From contig NC_087081.1 of assembly GCF_026151205.1 (NCBI RefSeq), forward strand, positions 11,161,113 to 11,225,112: a stretch of DNA of 64,000 nt, in the 5' to 3' direction. Below the pieces are notes generated by a model. It made no database searches. It saw only the letters and a list, made by a program, of their open reading frames with translations, and was not told the DNA's origin. This DNA comes from Bolinopsis microptera. Taxonomy: Eukaryota; Ctenophora; Tentaculata; Lobata; Bolinopsidae. The first letter of the stretch is position 1, and every line of letters begins with the position of its first letter. The position numbers and the translations under genes were made by a program. Below, in pieces: positions 1-10,904 of this stretch.

Positions 1-1499
1 CTTTCAAATACGTCGTGGAATGTTATTATAAAATAGCTGGATACTATTTGAGTAGTGAATACATGTTACAAGCTATCGATACAGATTACAGGCCTTATTT
101 TAACGTGACATAATAATACAGCAAGTGTGTAAACTCTTGGAGTAAAATCTTAAAACGGGCGTTCATTTTACATGGCGTGAGGTTGTAGCCTAGGCCTTAT
201 ATTCTAATATCATAATAAGTTATTATTATCTTACAAATCATGACTTAAATTTGAATAACATCTTCAATTAGTACAAAATCTGGTCGGCTTGCATTTTGGA
301 ATTACATCTAATTTAGATTCTAAACTCGCCATCGTAGTAAAACTTACAAACCGGAGGCAGGAGTTTTGCCGACAATTTGTTCATGAAATCTGCAGATTAG
401 TTTACAACCAGCGCGGTTGTCAGCAAACTTATAACTTTTGTGGCAGAATGGTGTGGACAAGAGATTTGGACTGAAGTTGAACCGTCTAAAAAGAAACATT
501 TTTAAACATGATTTTGAGTTTTAGATCAAAACCTGGTAGGTATAGCACATTGTTAATCATTTTATGATAATTATAACTATCATTACAGTTATTAGAGTTA
601 ATGAACAATGACATTAATGATTAATATACTTGTCAGTACAGTGCGTCAAGTGCTATAAAAGTTCCACGAAATACCTGACATTTAATCAATTAAAACACAT
701 ATTGTTCCGTTACGCTTCTCATAATTAACATTCTATAGTACCAGCGGGCCCAGACTCATGACTTATTCAACAGATTCGGTATAAGCACTCAGCAGTCAGC
801 ATGTATAGACCCAATATATAAGTATAGACCCAATATTAATGGTCCGGGGAGAATGCTAAATTAATGTAGTCCAATATAAGATATCATTGTCATGCTATGT
901 CTGCTCTGTTATCAAGGTTGTTAAGGTAGACATTATTATTCAGTTGATTACAGCTTCTGTTTGTCATCATATACGCGCCCTGAAACGATTCGTCAGTGCT
1001 GCACGTGTTTTATAGTCTCCGCAGGTCTACAACAGGTGTATAATAAAAGAATATTATCACAGATGGGGGTCATATCAAGTGTCTAATCGGAGCAAGCTTA
1101 TTATTGAAAGTTGGCAAGTTGTAGTTACTCTTAGAGGGATTCAAGCGTGCAAATTGTGCTTATGACGGGGGGAGCCCGTAAATACTTGGCCATTAGCTGT
1201 TTACAATTCCACAGTGTTTTCACTCCTTTAACGCAGACTTTCGAGTGCAGTTGTTTCCGGATTGGACCATCCGATAGGTCGATTTTATCTTAGAGGCTGT
1301 GAAAGTGAAAATCCTGTAATAAAGCTAGGATCCAGATTAGAGCAAGTTTCAAGAGCTCAATCTGAAGTTCACCCATGATTATTTTTAAAAGTAAAGGAGA
1401 TCTCGGAGTCTCTAAGTATAATATTATTGAAATCGGGGAAAAAATTATTTTTAGATACATATTTTCCTTTCTATTCGATCTATTGAATATAGATCTGAC

Positions 1500-1566
1500 T
1501 TTAATATGATTGGCCATTGGGTCTTGCCTCTTGGTACCATGGGTATGACGCACCAATCATATTAAA
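1500..1566. repeat. Hairpin-forming inverted repeat
   Basis: TTTAATATGATTGG at 1500-1513 is matched by its exact reverse complement at 1553-1566, with a 39-nt loop containing a small CATGG-centred stretch. It could be a short foldback remnant; no function is implied. Confidence 0.6.
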
Positions 1567-2224
1567 ATCAACCCCATACGCAATTTCAATTCAAAAGATG
1601 TGTCGACGCATTACTATTACAATAAAATTTTGACAGATTTATTCTCTCGTGCCTAGGACCCAGATCCCAGGCGTATAAGAACTTAGATGAGTAATCTGTT
1701 AAAAGCGCCAAGCGCGTCGACACGTCTTACGAACTAAGTTTACATCCATATTACAACTTTCGATATAACAACTTGTTAAAACTAAGTTAATTTATTACTA
1801 TTAGCTGTAAGTGTAAATTGAGATCAATAATTGAATTCATCATGTTGGGCGCTTTAAACACGATTCGTCAAGAGCCGTGACGACTCGACTGACTCTTCTG
1901 AACATCTAAACATTGTTTAAAGTGATTTTATTTATTTCTGATTAGATTCGAGTACATGTAAAATTATATGCGAGGGAATTATCAATTACTAATAGTTTCA
2001 ACGCTATTATATACATAATAATTTAAGTGTCAGTATGGTAATTCCCTTATTGACAATTCTACTTACTCAACCTGTCCACACTAGAAAAAAATTAATAAAA
2101 TTCAGTTTAAAATAAAAAATATCAGACTCAAGAACTTTGCTTAAATTTTATCATCTGGAAAGTTTGTCGACATAATTGTTAATCTTAAATTTTTGTGAGA
2201 GATGATTAAACATATTAGAGTACT

Positions 2225-2345
2225 AGCGACCAGTTGTTCGCATCGTTGCGGGTTTGAATCCGGTGCCGCTTTCAGCGGTTAAATGCTTTGTCGTGCATTT
2301 ATGTAACCATAAACCACTTAATGCTATAACAGCCGACAAGTACAC
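2225..2345 (+). repeat. Possible tRNA-derived SINE fragment
   Basis: GGTTTGAATCC at 2251-2261 fits the internal pol III B box (GGTTCRANNCC) with one change. It is followed by a GC-richer stretch unlike its AT-rich surroundings. No full tRNA cloverleaf can be drawn and no A box is convincing, so a decayed SINE head is the most I would claim. Confidence 0.25.
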
Positions 2346-2801
2346 TCATGAACTCATTACAGAAGATTAAATTCTGACCACTACTCCACGATATTATTTA
2401 TCTTATTATGTCCCTGCGTCAAACCAATGAGCCGACTGTTACAAATAATTTATCGTTCAAAAGACTCCTAACGACCTAGTCAGATCGCCAACTATGGTGT
2501 CACGATATCACAATGGCATAGTCGAACAACTTTCCGATAGCATGTAGGAATTTTTAACGTTTTGCTTCGTTTATAACTACAAATGGGCATTGTCTAAAAT
2601 TTTATTAGTTTTATCTCAGCTTTGACTGATTTTGATCTACTACTACATGTGCACAGTTATATAGTTGTTTTTACTGTAAAATGTGTGCTTGGTAGGGCGG
2701 ATAATACCACTTCACTGTTATTGTCATGGATAGACTGTGAATGTGAACTGGGCCTTGCAGCGTCACTCTCTCTCTCTCACTTGCTCAATTGTACTCGTGA
2801 C

Positions 2802-3077
2802 ATGAAAGTGTTATCTGAACGGCGGGCTTCTTCTTATGAGCTTCCTCTCCCGGAGGAAGCCGAGCTGACGATGCCAAAGAACAATTTTTCAAAAAGGTAC
2901 CATGATATGCTTTATCATTTTTTACTGACAATCATTTTGATTATTTTCATGGGGATCATTCCCGTTTTAGTAGGCAAAACATTTAAAAGTTTCTGCGCTC
3001 ATTTGAGCGGATTCTGGACACATTTTGCAGTTGAGCCAATCGATGAATTAACACCGAATGGAGGCGATTTTAACTGA
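2802..3077 (+). CDS. Hypothetical 91-aa single-pass membrane protein
   Basis: I do not recognise this protein. From the ATG at 2802 it reads 91 residues: a polar head with acidic ELPLPEEAEL, then one clear hydrophobic segment at about residues 37-58 (LYHFLLTIILIIFMGIIPVL) and a 30-residue tail ending NGGDFN. The frame stays open upstream to about 2622, but that part is low-complexity and has no ATG. The segment is more GC-rich than its flanks, which favours real coding sequence. It could be a complete small gene or one exon of a larger transcript. No homologous family is evident. Confidence 0.35.
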   Translation: MKVLSERRASSYELPLPEEAELTMPKNNFSKRYHDMLYHFLLTIILIIFMGIIPVLVGKTFKSFCAHLSGFWTHFAVEPIDELTPNGGDFN

Positions 3078-3221
3078 TAAGCACTAGAAAAAGATAAGAA
3101 ATAGAAAAAGATAAGAAATGACGAGTCAGGTCTTGTCAGGATATCAAGAAGCGGACCCTCCTATGTGACCCTCACTAGGGAGACAGACGACTGTGGTGCT
3201 TTCCTCAGATTACTCGCTTAC

Positions 3222-3335
3222 CGGAGAGAGGTAATGCTCCTTTTTATTGCTCCTTTTTAACGGACAGAGGTAATGTTCCTTTTTAGTGAGTTTTTTTAAC
3301 GGAGAGGGGTAACGCTCCTATTTATTTACTAATTT
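3222..3335 (+). repeat. Degenerate tandem repeat
   Basis: Three imperfect copies of a unit of about 40-50 bp with the pattern ACGGAGAGGGGTAA-GCTCCTTTTTA. The rest of 3078-3765 shows nothing recognisable. Confidence 0.5.
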
Positions 3336-3805
3336 ATATGGAAGAGAGGTTATATATTATATGATGGTTATACTTATTTTTTTAACAATTCCCGTTTGGT
3401 AATACACCTTATCCATGTGCACTTTAAATCACTTTTATTCTAGAAACTGTGAATGAAACTGTGATCAATACCACTGCAATTTTTTTCCCGCATAGTTTGC
3501 TAGAACGTCAAAAATAAGAAACTAAACACGAGTCCTAGATTGAGTCCATCTTCCGAGATCCCTCTTCCCAGGATTCGACATAAAAAGTTGAACCATCGAC
3601 TCTGGCAATAGTTCACGGGAACGCACACGCATTTAGTAGATTTTACGGCTATAATGTCGTTGTACACGGCCATACAGTAATATCATTACATTGAAAGGTT
3701 TCATCCATTTATGTCCTTCCTTGATCGTGCCAGTGCCGTTAATAAACCATCAAACTTGACACAAATTTGTGCTTTATCTGCTTTTGTGTTCTGTTGATCC
3801 TCAAA

Positions 3806-3958
3806 ATGCTTCTGTTTGAACCCAAGAACCGTTGGAGACTATCCGAGGATGATAGCCCTGTACGTGCTAAAGCGGACAGCCTGGAGCTTTATCTTAAAGC
3901 TACCCAGGGAATGATCGACCAGAACTTGCTGGCATCATCGCCTCCCTCCAAGTTCAAG
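3806..3958 (+). CDS. Candidate first coding exon, unknown gene
   Basis: The ATG at 3806 opens 51 codons that end at a good splice donor (TTCAAG|GTAATT, 3959), phase 0. The peptide is polar and charged (WRLSEDDSPVRAKADSLELY) and does not match a family I know. Its phase fits the candidate mini-exons at 5187 and 17962 and the first K2P core exon at 24108. It could therefore be an upstream alternative N-terminus of that channel, or it may belong to an unrelated gene. Transcript evidence is absent, so the call rests on codon pattern and donor only. Confidence 0.35.
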
Positions 3959-4018
3959 GTAATTTTGGGACAAATGGTTTCTAATCGTGACAAAGTCTTG
4001 ACCTTTGAAGTTTGACGT

Positions 4019-5183
4019 CTACGTAACAATAAGATACAATATGCTGATTTGATGAGAATAATAATAATAATACTTTGGTCCACCCTAACAAGTTAACGAC
4101 CCTATAGTTAGCTATTTAATGGGTGATCCCCTTGTTTAATGTCTCAATAAATGTCTGGCGGCTTATCTGAATAACTTTTAGTAGAGTGCACCTTACCTAC
4201 TCTTACAGGATTGGCAGTGCACCTTGCCTACTCACTACTGTTACAGGATCAACAATATGGTTCAGCCCCTAGGTATCAATAGCAATAGTGTCAGTTAGGA
4301 CGCTCTAACAAGAGCCTTTACTATCCATACCATAGTTCTTGTAAATTGAAACCTTTAAAACTTACAGCATAACCTTTAAATTTGCAACAGCTCGAGGCAT
4401 ATAACTACCGGATGGATTGAATATAAAAGTAGTTTGTTTGAGCGGAAGAATTTTTGTTTGCTAAATATTTCCCGGTATTTATGTGGTTTTTCATCGAGGA
4501 CATACTAAAACAGTTTTGGTAATTGGCTCACGCTCAATTTTGACCAAATGAATCAATCAACAGTTCAAACTAATCACACAACGTAAAAAACGGGGAATGG
4601 TATAAAAACAACATACTTTGTCAGATTTTTACTGCGCTCTAGTAAGATCTATGGCATGGTGTTAGGATTAGGATCTTTGGTGTGATCATTAGGATCATGT
4701 CTTCATCTCCAGCACTGTAATCCGTTTCACTAATTCCTCCACACTCCAGAGACCTATATATCTAAATTTCGAACGATTTTCGATGTTTTTCTCGATTCTA
4801 GACAAAAAATTCACCGTCATTAATTGTTGCACTATAGCCAGTCTAAGACATAAAATATGTTCGTTTTGTTTTGATTCGTTGCAGTATCAAATTTGTTAGT
4901 TGGTGATTAGCAGTTGGCAAAGAGGTTTACGCTTTAATTTGAAGGCTGTTCTGTACCATAATCCTGAAGAATAAGCTTATAATTTTACAATTTTCACCAA
5001 ATCTGTTCCTTTTAAAGATAGACAGTTTTTCCAACACTTCAAGCGGTCTAAGTATAAAGCAGTCTAGTATTTTATAGTAGGTATGTTTTCTCAGGAGTGC
5101 CCACTGGGGTTTTATTATGATTATGATGTAGTTAATAAATTAGTCCATTAGAGACAATCCCCTCACGAGGGGCTTTCAATCAG
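4019..5183. other. Non-coding stretch
   Basis: No supported gene. A short direct repeat (AGTGCACCTT-CCTACTC) occurs twice near 4188 and 4215. Otherwise this is AT-rich and probably intronic or intergenic. Confidence 0.5.
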
Positions 5184-5186
5184 ACA

Positions 5187-5225
5187 ATGCCAGCACCTCT
5201 CCGACGTCAACGAACCAAGGCCACG
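5187..5225 (+). CDS. Candidate 13-codon mini-exon (MPAPLRRQRTKAT)
   Basis: A splice-acceptor-like CAATCAG (ending 5183) precedes ACA ATG, and 13 basic codons end at a strong donor ACG|GTAAGT (5226), phase 0 on both sides. The short peptide is rich in Arg/Lys. It resembles in layout the 12-codon mini-exon at 17962, and both could feed the K2P core exon at 24108 in frame. It is very short, so chance is not excluded. Confidence 0.3.
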
Positions 5226-5670
5226 GTAAGTGATTAGGTTATCACTTAATTGATAATAATTAATAACTTGATTAATAAGTATTAAAATGATTTTTTAATT
5301 GGACTCTACATTTCACTTATCATAGTTAAAATTTCAATCCTCATTTTCGAAATTTTTTACTGTTAAGTGAAACAGCGTAAGTTACTTACCTTAAGTGGCT
5401 CCTACCTTAGCTCCTTAAGTAACTCCTCAAGTAGCTTCTACAAATCTGCCAGAGAAATGATCTGTTCGAAACTCATTGCATTACATACAGCGAAATCTCT
5501 CTTTAGTGAAACTCGAAAATAAACACCGCAAAACAGTTATCTTCAATCTAAACTCGTTCTGTACTTGATTACATTGTCTATTAGTAAGCACTGAGCATCA
5601 TGTACCACTTAGGTGAAGGGCTCACATTTGGGCGTTTCATAGGATGTCACATGGGGTGCAGGCCGCAGGG

Positions 5671-7413
5671 GTGTGCTAGGGGTGCACTAGGGGCTTAAGG
5701 GTGAACTAGGGGTGCACTAGGGGTGTACTAAGGGTGCACTAGGGGTGTACTAGGGGTGCACTAGGGGATGTACTAGGGTGCACTAGGGGTGCACTAGGGG
5801 TGCACTAGGGGTGCACTAGGGGTGCACTAGGGGAGCATTAGGGGTGTACTAGGGGAGCATTAGGGGTGTACTAGGGGTGTACTAGGGGTGCACTAGGAGT
5901 GCACTAGGGGTGCACTAGGGGTGCACTAAGGGTGCACTAGGGGTGTACTAGGGGTGCACTAGGGGTGTACTAGGGGTGCACTAGGGGTGTACTAGGGGTG
6001 TACTAGGGGTGTACTAGGGGTGCACTAGGGGTGCACTAGGGGTGTACTAGGGGTGTACTAGGGGTGCACTAGGGGATGTACTAGGGGTGCACTAGGGGTG
6101 TACTAGGGGAGCATTAGGGGTGTACTAGGGGAGCATTAGGGGTGTACTAGGGGTGCACTAGGGGTGCACTAGGAGTGAACTAGGGGTGCACTAGGGGTGC
6201 ACTAGAGGTGTACTAGGGGTGCACTAGGGGTGTACTAGGGGTGCACTAGGGGATGTACTAGGGGTGCACTAGGGGTGCACTAGGGGTGCACTAGGGGATG
6301 TACTAGGGGTGCACTAGAGGTGTACTAGGGGTGTACTAGGGATGTACTAGGGGTGCACTAGGGGTGCACTAGGGGTGCACTAGGGGATGTACTAGGGGTG
6401 TACTAGGGGTGCACTAGGGGTGTACTAGGGGTGTACTAGGGGTGTACTAGGGGTGCACTAGGGGTGCACTAGGGGTGCACTAGGGGTGTACTAGGGGTGC
6501 ACTAGGGGATGTACTAGGGGTGCACTAGGGGTGTACTAGGGGTGTACTAGGGGAGCATTAGGGGTGTACTAGGGGTGCACTAGGGGTGCACTAGGAGTGC
6601 ACTAGGGGTGTACTAGGGGTGCACTAAGGGTGCACTAGGGGTGTACTAGGGGTGCACTAGGGGTGTACTAGGGGTGCACTAGGGGTGTACTAGGGGTGTA
6701 CTAGGGGTGTACTAGGGGTGCACTAGGGGTGCACTAGGGGTGTACTAGGGGTGTACTAGGGGTGCACTAGGGGATGTACTAGGGGTGCACTAGGGGTGTA
6801 CTAGGGGAGCATTAGGGGTGTACTAGGGGAGCATTAGGGGTGTACTAGGGGTGCACTAGGGGTGCACTAGGAGTGAACTAGGGGTGCACTAGGGGTGCAC
6901 TAGAGGTGTACTAGGGGTGCACTAGGGGTGTACTAGGGGTGCACTAGGGGATGTACTAGGGGTGCACTAGGGGTGCACTAGGGGTGCACTAGGGGATGTA
7001 CTAGGGGTGCACTAGAGGTGTACTAGGGGTGTACTAGGGATGTACTAGGGGTGCACTAGGGGTGCACTAGGGGTGCACTAGGGGATGTACTAGGGGTGCA
7101 CTAGAGGTGTACTAGGGGTGTACTAGGGATGTACTAGGGGTGCACTAGGGGTGTACTAGGAGTGTACTAGGGGTGTACTAGGGGTGTACTAGGGGAGCAC
7201 TAGGGGTGTACTAGGGGTGTACTAGGAGTGTACTAGGGGTGCACTAGGGGTGCACTAGAGGTGTACTAGGGGTGTACTAGGGGTGCACTAGGGGTGTACT
7301 AGGGGTGCACTAGGGGTGCACTAGGGGATGTACTAGGGGTGCACTAGGGGATGTACTAGGGGTGCACTAGGGGTGCACTAGGGGTGCACTAGGGGATGTA
7401 CTAGGGGTGCACT
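5671..7413 (+). repeat. 11-bp G-rich minisatellite, about 155 copies
   Basis: Near-perfect tandem array of GGGGTGCACTA / GGGGTGTACTA units. Variants include a 12-bp GGGGATGTACTA, a GGGGAGCATTA and an AGAGGTGTACTA. Unit variants recur in the same order about 698 bp apart (for example AGGAGTGAAC at 6171 and again at 6869), so the array has a higher-order repeat. The + strand has a G4 run in almost every unit with 7-nt spacers. Confidence 0.95.
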
Positions 7414-8627
7414 AGGAGTACTTGAGAAACATAAGTGCAGACCTGCAGCTTTCGCAGGGCCAACACTAGCTTCGACTGTGAGTTCTGATGATACTCAATG
7501 TTCAGCCATTAGAATAAAATGTGAACTTGGTAACTTGGCCCGTGGCCTTGACTTCTTTGTGGGTTGTAAAAAAAGCCTGGAATTTTCTTTCAAATGCAGC
7601 CCAAAATATTTGAACAATCCACCAAATTTTCATCGTCTGAAACGTTTTAACAGGAGTCTTGTCAACAGAAATGCAACGTGCCATCACCAAAATTCTTCGT
7701 TGAGTGGACGAGTCTGCACCTGTAGACATTGTCTAAGCAAATCGGTAATAATATTCCGGAATATCGTATCATCGGAATGACAACCTTGTTCTTAACCGGC
7801 CATTAGGTTATTACGAAACAATAAATGAAGTGATTAGAAACTACTTATAAAGTGGTTAGAAACAAGATATGAAGTGTATCGTTTTAAACTGAGCACGTAA
7901 CTTTGTAATGAGTTTTTAAGTAGTATAGTTACCAAATTTCAAGTTCCATCAAGTACCTAAACAAGTTAAAGCTGGCTGCTAGTCTAAACTGTTCAGCAAA
8001 ATATTTAATGACCCATTACCATGAACCGTCACCATGAAATGTCAGCGAAACATTAATCATGTCATTGACCGGGCGAGTTGCCATATAGTAGTGCATATAT
8101 ATGTATTATATATTATACAGTTCACATACTATAGTGAAAAGCCAATTTGATAAGTGAGCAAATAAGCTTCACGCACGAGACACCATATTTTGGTATGTTA
8201 TAGTGAAATACGTTTGTAGTTCGTGGAATGTGACAAAAACTTACAATGCTTTACGATCAAAGCCAATTCCAGGTAGGTTCCACTTCCAGGTACGCGTGTC
8301 TAATAATTATGTAGGAAAACAAACTATGCGGATAATAAATTGATTATAATTAAGTTTCGCATGTATTTTATTTTCATACTTATTTAGGACACAGTAGTGG
8401 TCAGTGTTTGGCCTGGCTCTTTATTTGGCCGTATTTCAAACAGTTTCATTTGGTACTGTTTGACTACAAGATGTATTGTTTAATTTTTCTTGCTTTTAAT
8501 TTCAGCGCATTCATTTTTACGTTCATGTTAGCTATTAAGGATAACACTTCATAACATCAGCTGAACCTAATAACTTATAATACAGAAGTAGTACGTACTC
8601 CAGCTAGTTCTTAATCTGGGTCTCAAC
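7414..8627 (+). other. Flank and probable 5' UTR of LINE A
   Basis: No convincing gene. Open frames at 7478-7780 and 7502-7729 overlap on opposite strands and resemble nothing known. The part next to 8628 probably includes the LINE A 5' UTR, but the 5' end of the element cannot be placed from one copy. Confidence 0.4.
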
Positions 8628-10904
8628 TTGACTAGGAAGTCCAAAAACGGTCAGGATTACAGAATTAGAGTCTATTCATTTAAAGACGACACCACCATTG
8701 TTGAAAAACAACTGCGATTTTTCTCGAGAGATACCTGCGACAAGATTCTTAACAGTGCCTCGTCTAAGAATCTCAACAAGTGGATAGATCTTTGTGGCCT
8801 AACCAGTCAGAAAACAAACGAGCGAAGTCAAACTGCAATTAAAGCGTTTTTTAACCTTGTGATTGACAACAAATACAGCACGTACCCGTCAGCACCTCTC
8901 ATAACTAGTCTGGTCGAGAAAATGGCAGTTGATTCGCTAGATCGAGAACTCAAAAGGTTTGAAATAAACTTCAACCCGCAAACTCCTGTTGACAATAAAA
9001 AGAAACTGCTGCGTGACCACGTCAACGCTATTGGGCGCGAAGCTAGAAAGGCAAATCCACCAGATCTCATTAACTCTGAGACTGACTCTGAGTCAATATC
9101 TTCTGAACTCAGCGATGCCTCTAGCAGAAAGGGCTACAAAAGCTGTAACTCGAACAACAGCTCCAGTAACAGTGCACAGGGCAAGACGCAGAATACAGAA
9201 AAGAAAGTAAAGGTCAAAGTTAAGAAGACGAGGAAAGCAAGACAGATCTTAACCCCCGGCAAAATTAAGGTCCCTTGCAGCACTCACGAATCGATAGAAA
9301 ACTCAATACGACTCCTTGAGCAGAACTTACTAGAATTCCAAGAAAAGCTAGCAAACCAAGATTCAGTTCTGTCCTCCTTAGCCAGTCAACTCAACTCCAG
9401 CGCCCCACTAACCAGCTCAAAATCTCTAGCCACGCTGGTCAACAAAAACAAAACAATATTTGACACCCTAAATATTCAGCAAAACTCTATCGACAATATC
9501 ATGGACAGAATGATAGAAGGAGAAAAGGAACGGAAACGTATCCAAGACCAAGCTCACAGAGCAACGGCAGAAAAGGTTTTTCGATCCAAGACCCTTGAAC
9601 TTGAAAAACAGATAGCTGATTCAGCCAAGGAGGTTAACTACTTAAAAAGCGAGCTCGCAAGAATGAAAAACAACGAGCCGAACCAATCCAATGAGATACG
9701 CATAATACAGGCTAGACACAGCGAAGAACTCAGAAAACTCAAATCCGATATCATGGGGATGAAGAGTGTACCCGGAAGTCATTCGAACGGGGTCAATTAT
9801 CCCAACCAATATGATGGAGTTGACGAAAAATGTGCGATCCTAAGTCATTTGGAAAGTTTCAATAGACGCGCTACGAATGAGTTAGGAGACAAGATTCTCC
9901 AAGGACAACGAGAAGGGTTTGAACTTATCAGCCGAGAGATTACAGCGTGTCTCAAAGATCTATCTAAAATCAACACAGCAGGTCAAGAAGGTAACATCCA
10001 GCCTGCTAACAAACCTCGTGCTAATAGTTTTGAACCGGAACACCAAAACGATGCCGCCAACAAAACCCCCGAGGACCCCCTTACAAGACCAAACGACAAA
10101 AAACGCACGGCACCACACAAAGGAAAGAAAGAGAATATGCCGAGTCAAAAGGCTGAAGACCCAGCAACCTTTTTGTCCGAGGGAACCACTAAAAGCACGA
10201 CAACTGCTGGTGCCAATAAACAAAGCAAAAATAACAGTGATGGCACCCCTGTTAACCGTGAAACGTACCGTCGTGACAACTTCAATCCTCAACATTGGCA
10301 CACCCGGAAATGTGTAGTCATTCACGACGCACACTTCAATACCTTCGACGAATCAAGATTCACGAAACGTTTTGATGTCAAGAGGATAGAATATGATACT
10401 GCCGTATCAGCTAGCAGGGACCAAAACTTAGTAAAAAAAGTCTCAGAAATCAACCCTGAAGCCATTTATATCCATCTAGGGCAACTAGATGTTCTGAAGA
10501 ATACGCCAGGAAACACGATACTAGATGGTATGAAGAAAATCTTGGATGACCTAACAAAAGCAACCTCAGCAAAGATATGTGTTTCGCAGATTATTCCACT
10601 CCCCGGCTATCCACAAGGCAGCAGTACCATAAGACAGATAAACTCTGAACTAAGCGAATACGTCAAATCCAAGAATAATGCTAGCCTAGACATAAAAATA
10701 TGCACGCAAAACAATGACAATCTCGGAGGATTCATCCAGCGCAGCGTAGGACCACATGGAGTCTTGTTGGGTCTCGATGAACGAGGGGCTCGGAAATTGT
10801 GGCTTCATCTCCGTGACGGACTATTTAGATCTCTCGACATTGAGCTATCAAGAGGGACTAAAAACTCAATCAAACCTCAACAGAAGAAAAACCATAATGG
10901 ATAG
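8628..10904 (+). CDS. LINE A ORF1 protein with coiled coil and degenerate SGNH-like C-terminus
   Basis: A 758-residue protein, probably the RNA-binding and chaperone partner of the ORF2 enzyme. The N-terminal third is basic and polar. Residues about 190-215 are Lys/Arg-rich (KVKVKVKKTRKAR). Residues about 225-390 have heptad-like coiled-coil character. Residues about 440-550 are low-complexity and charged. The C-terminal 190 residues look like an SGNH/GDSL-type esterase fold: VVIHDAHFN (from about 563), IYIHLGQLDVL (about 614, where GxND is expected) and LDERGARKLWLHLR (about 716, the usual D-x-x-H block). Canonical catalytic residues are not clearly kept, so activity is doubtful. Esterase domains in ORF1 are known from CR1-like elements. 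The first ATG-like start is an ACTTG start at 8628, so translation may begin slightly downstream. Confidence 0.8.
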   Translation: MTRKSKNGQDYRIRVYSFKDDTTIVEKQLRFFSRDTCDKILNSASSKNLNKWIDLCGLTSQKTNERSQTAIKAFFNLVIDNKYSTYPSAPLITSLVEKMAVDSLDRELKRFEINFNPQTPVDNKKKLLRDHVNAIGREARKANPPDLINSETDSESISSELSDASSRKGYKSCNSNNSSSNSAQGKTQNTEKKVKVKVKKTRKARQILTPGKIKVPCSTHESIENSIRLLEQNLLEFQEKLANQDSVLSSLASQLNSSAPLTSSKSLATLVNKNKTIFDTLNIQQNSIDNIMDRMIEGEKERKRIQDQAHRATAEKVFRSKTLELEKQIADSAKEVNYLKSELARMKNNEPNQSNEIRIIQARHSEELRKLKSDIMGMKSVPGSHSNGVNYPNQYDGVDEKCAILSHLESFNRRATNELGDKILQGQREGFELISREITACLKDLSKINTAGQEGNIQPANKPRANSFEPEHQNDAANKTPEDPLTRPNDKKRTAPHKGKKENMPSQKAEDPATFLSEGTTKSTTTAGANKQSKNNSDGTPVNRETYRRDNFNPQHWHTRKCVVIHDAHFNTFDESRFTKRFDVKRIEYDTAVSASRDQNLVKKVSEINPEAIYIHLGQLDVLKNTPGNTILDGMKKILDDLTKATSAKICVSQIIPLPGYPQGSSTIRQINSELSEYVKSKNNASLDIKICTQNNDNLGGFIQRSVGPHGVLLGLDERGARKLWLHLRDGLFRSLDIELSRGTKNSIKPQQKKNHNG

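Larger units (their letters stand above)
1..2621. other. Intergenic region, no gene recognised
   Basis: AT-rich sequence with only short open frames and no coding pattern that I recognise. It holds a 14-bp inverted repeat (1500-1566) and a tRNA B-box-like stretch near 2251, both listed separately. Confidence 0.6.

Noticed and set aside
5671..7413. CRISPR-like array
   Set aside because: The units are contiguous 11-bp repeats without spacers, and the context is eukaryotic.
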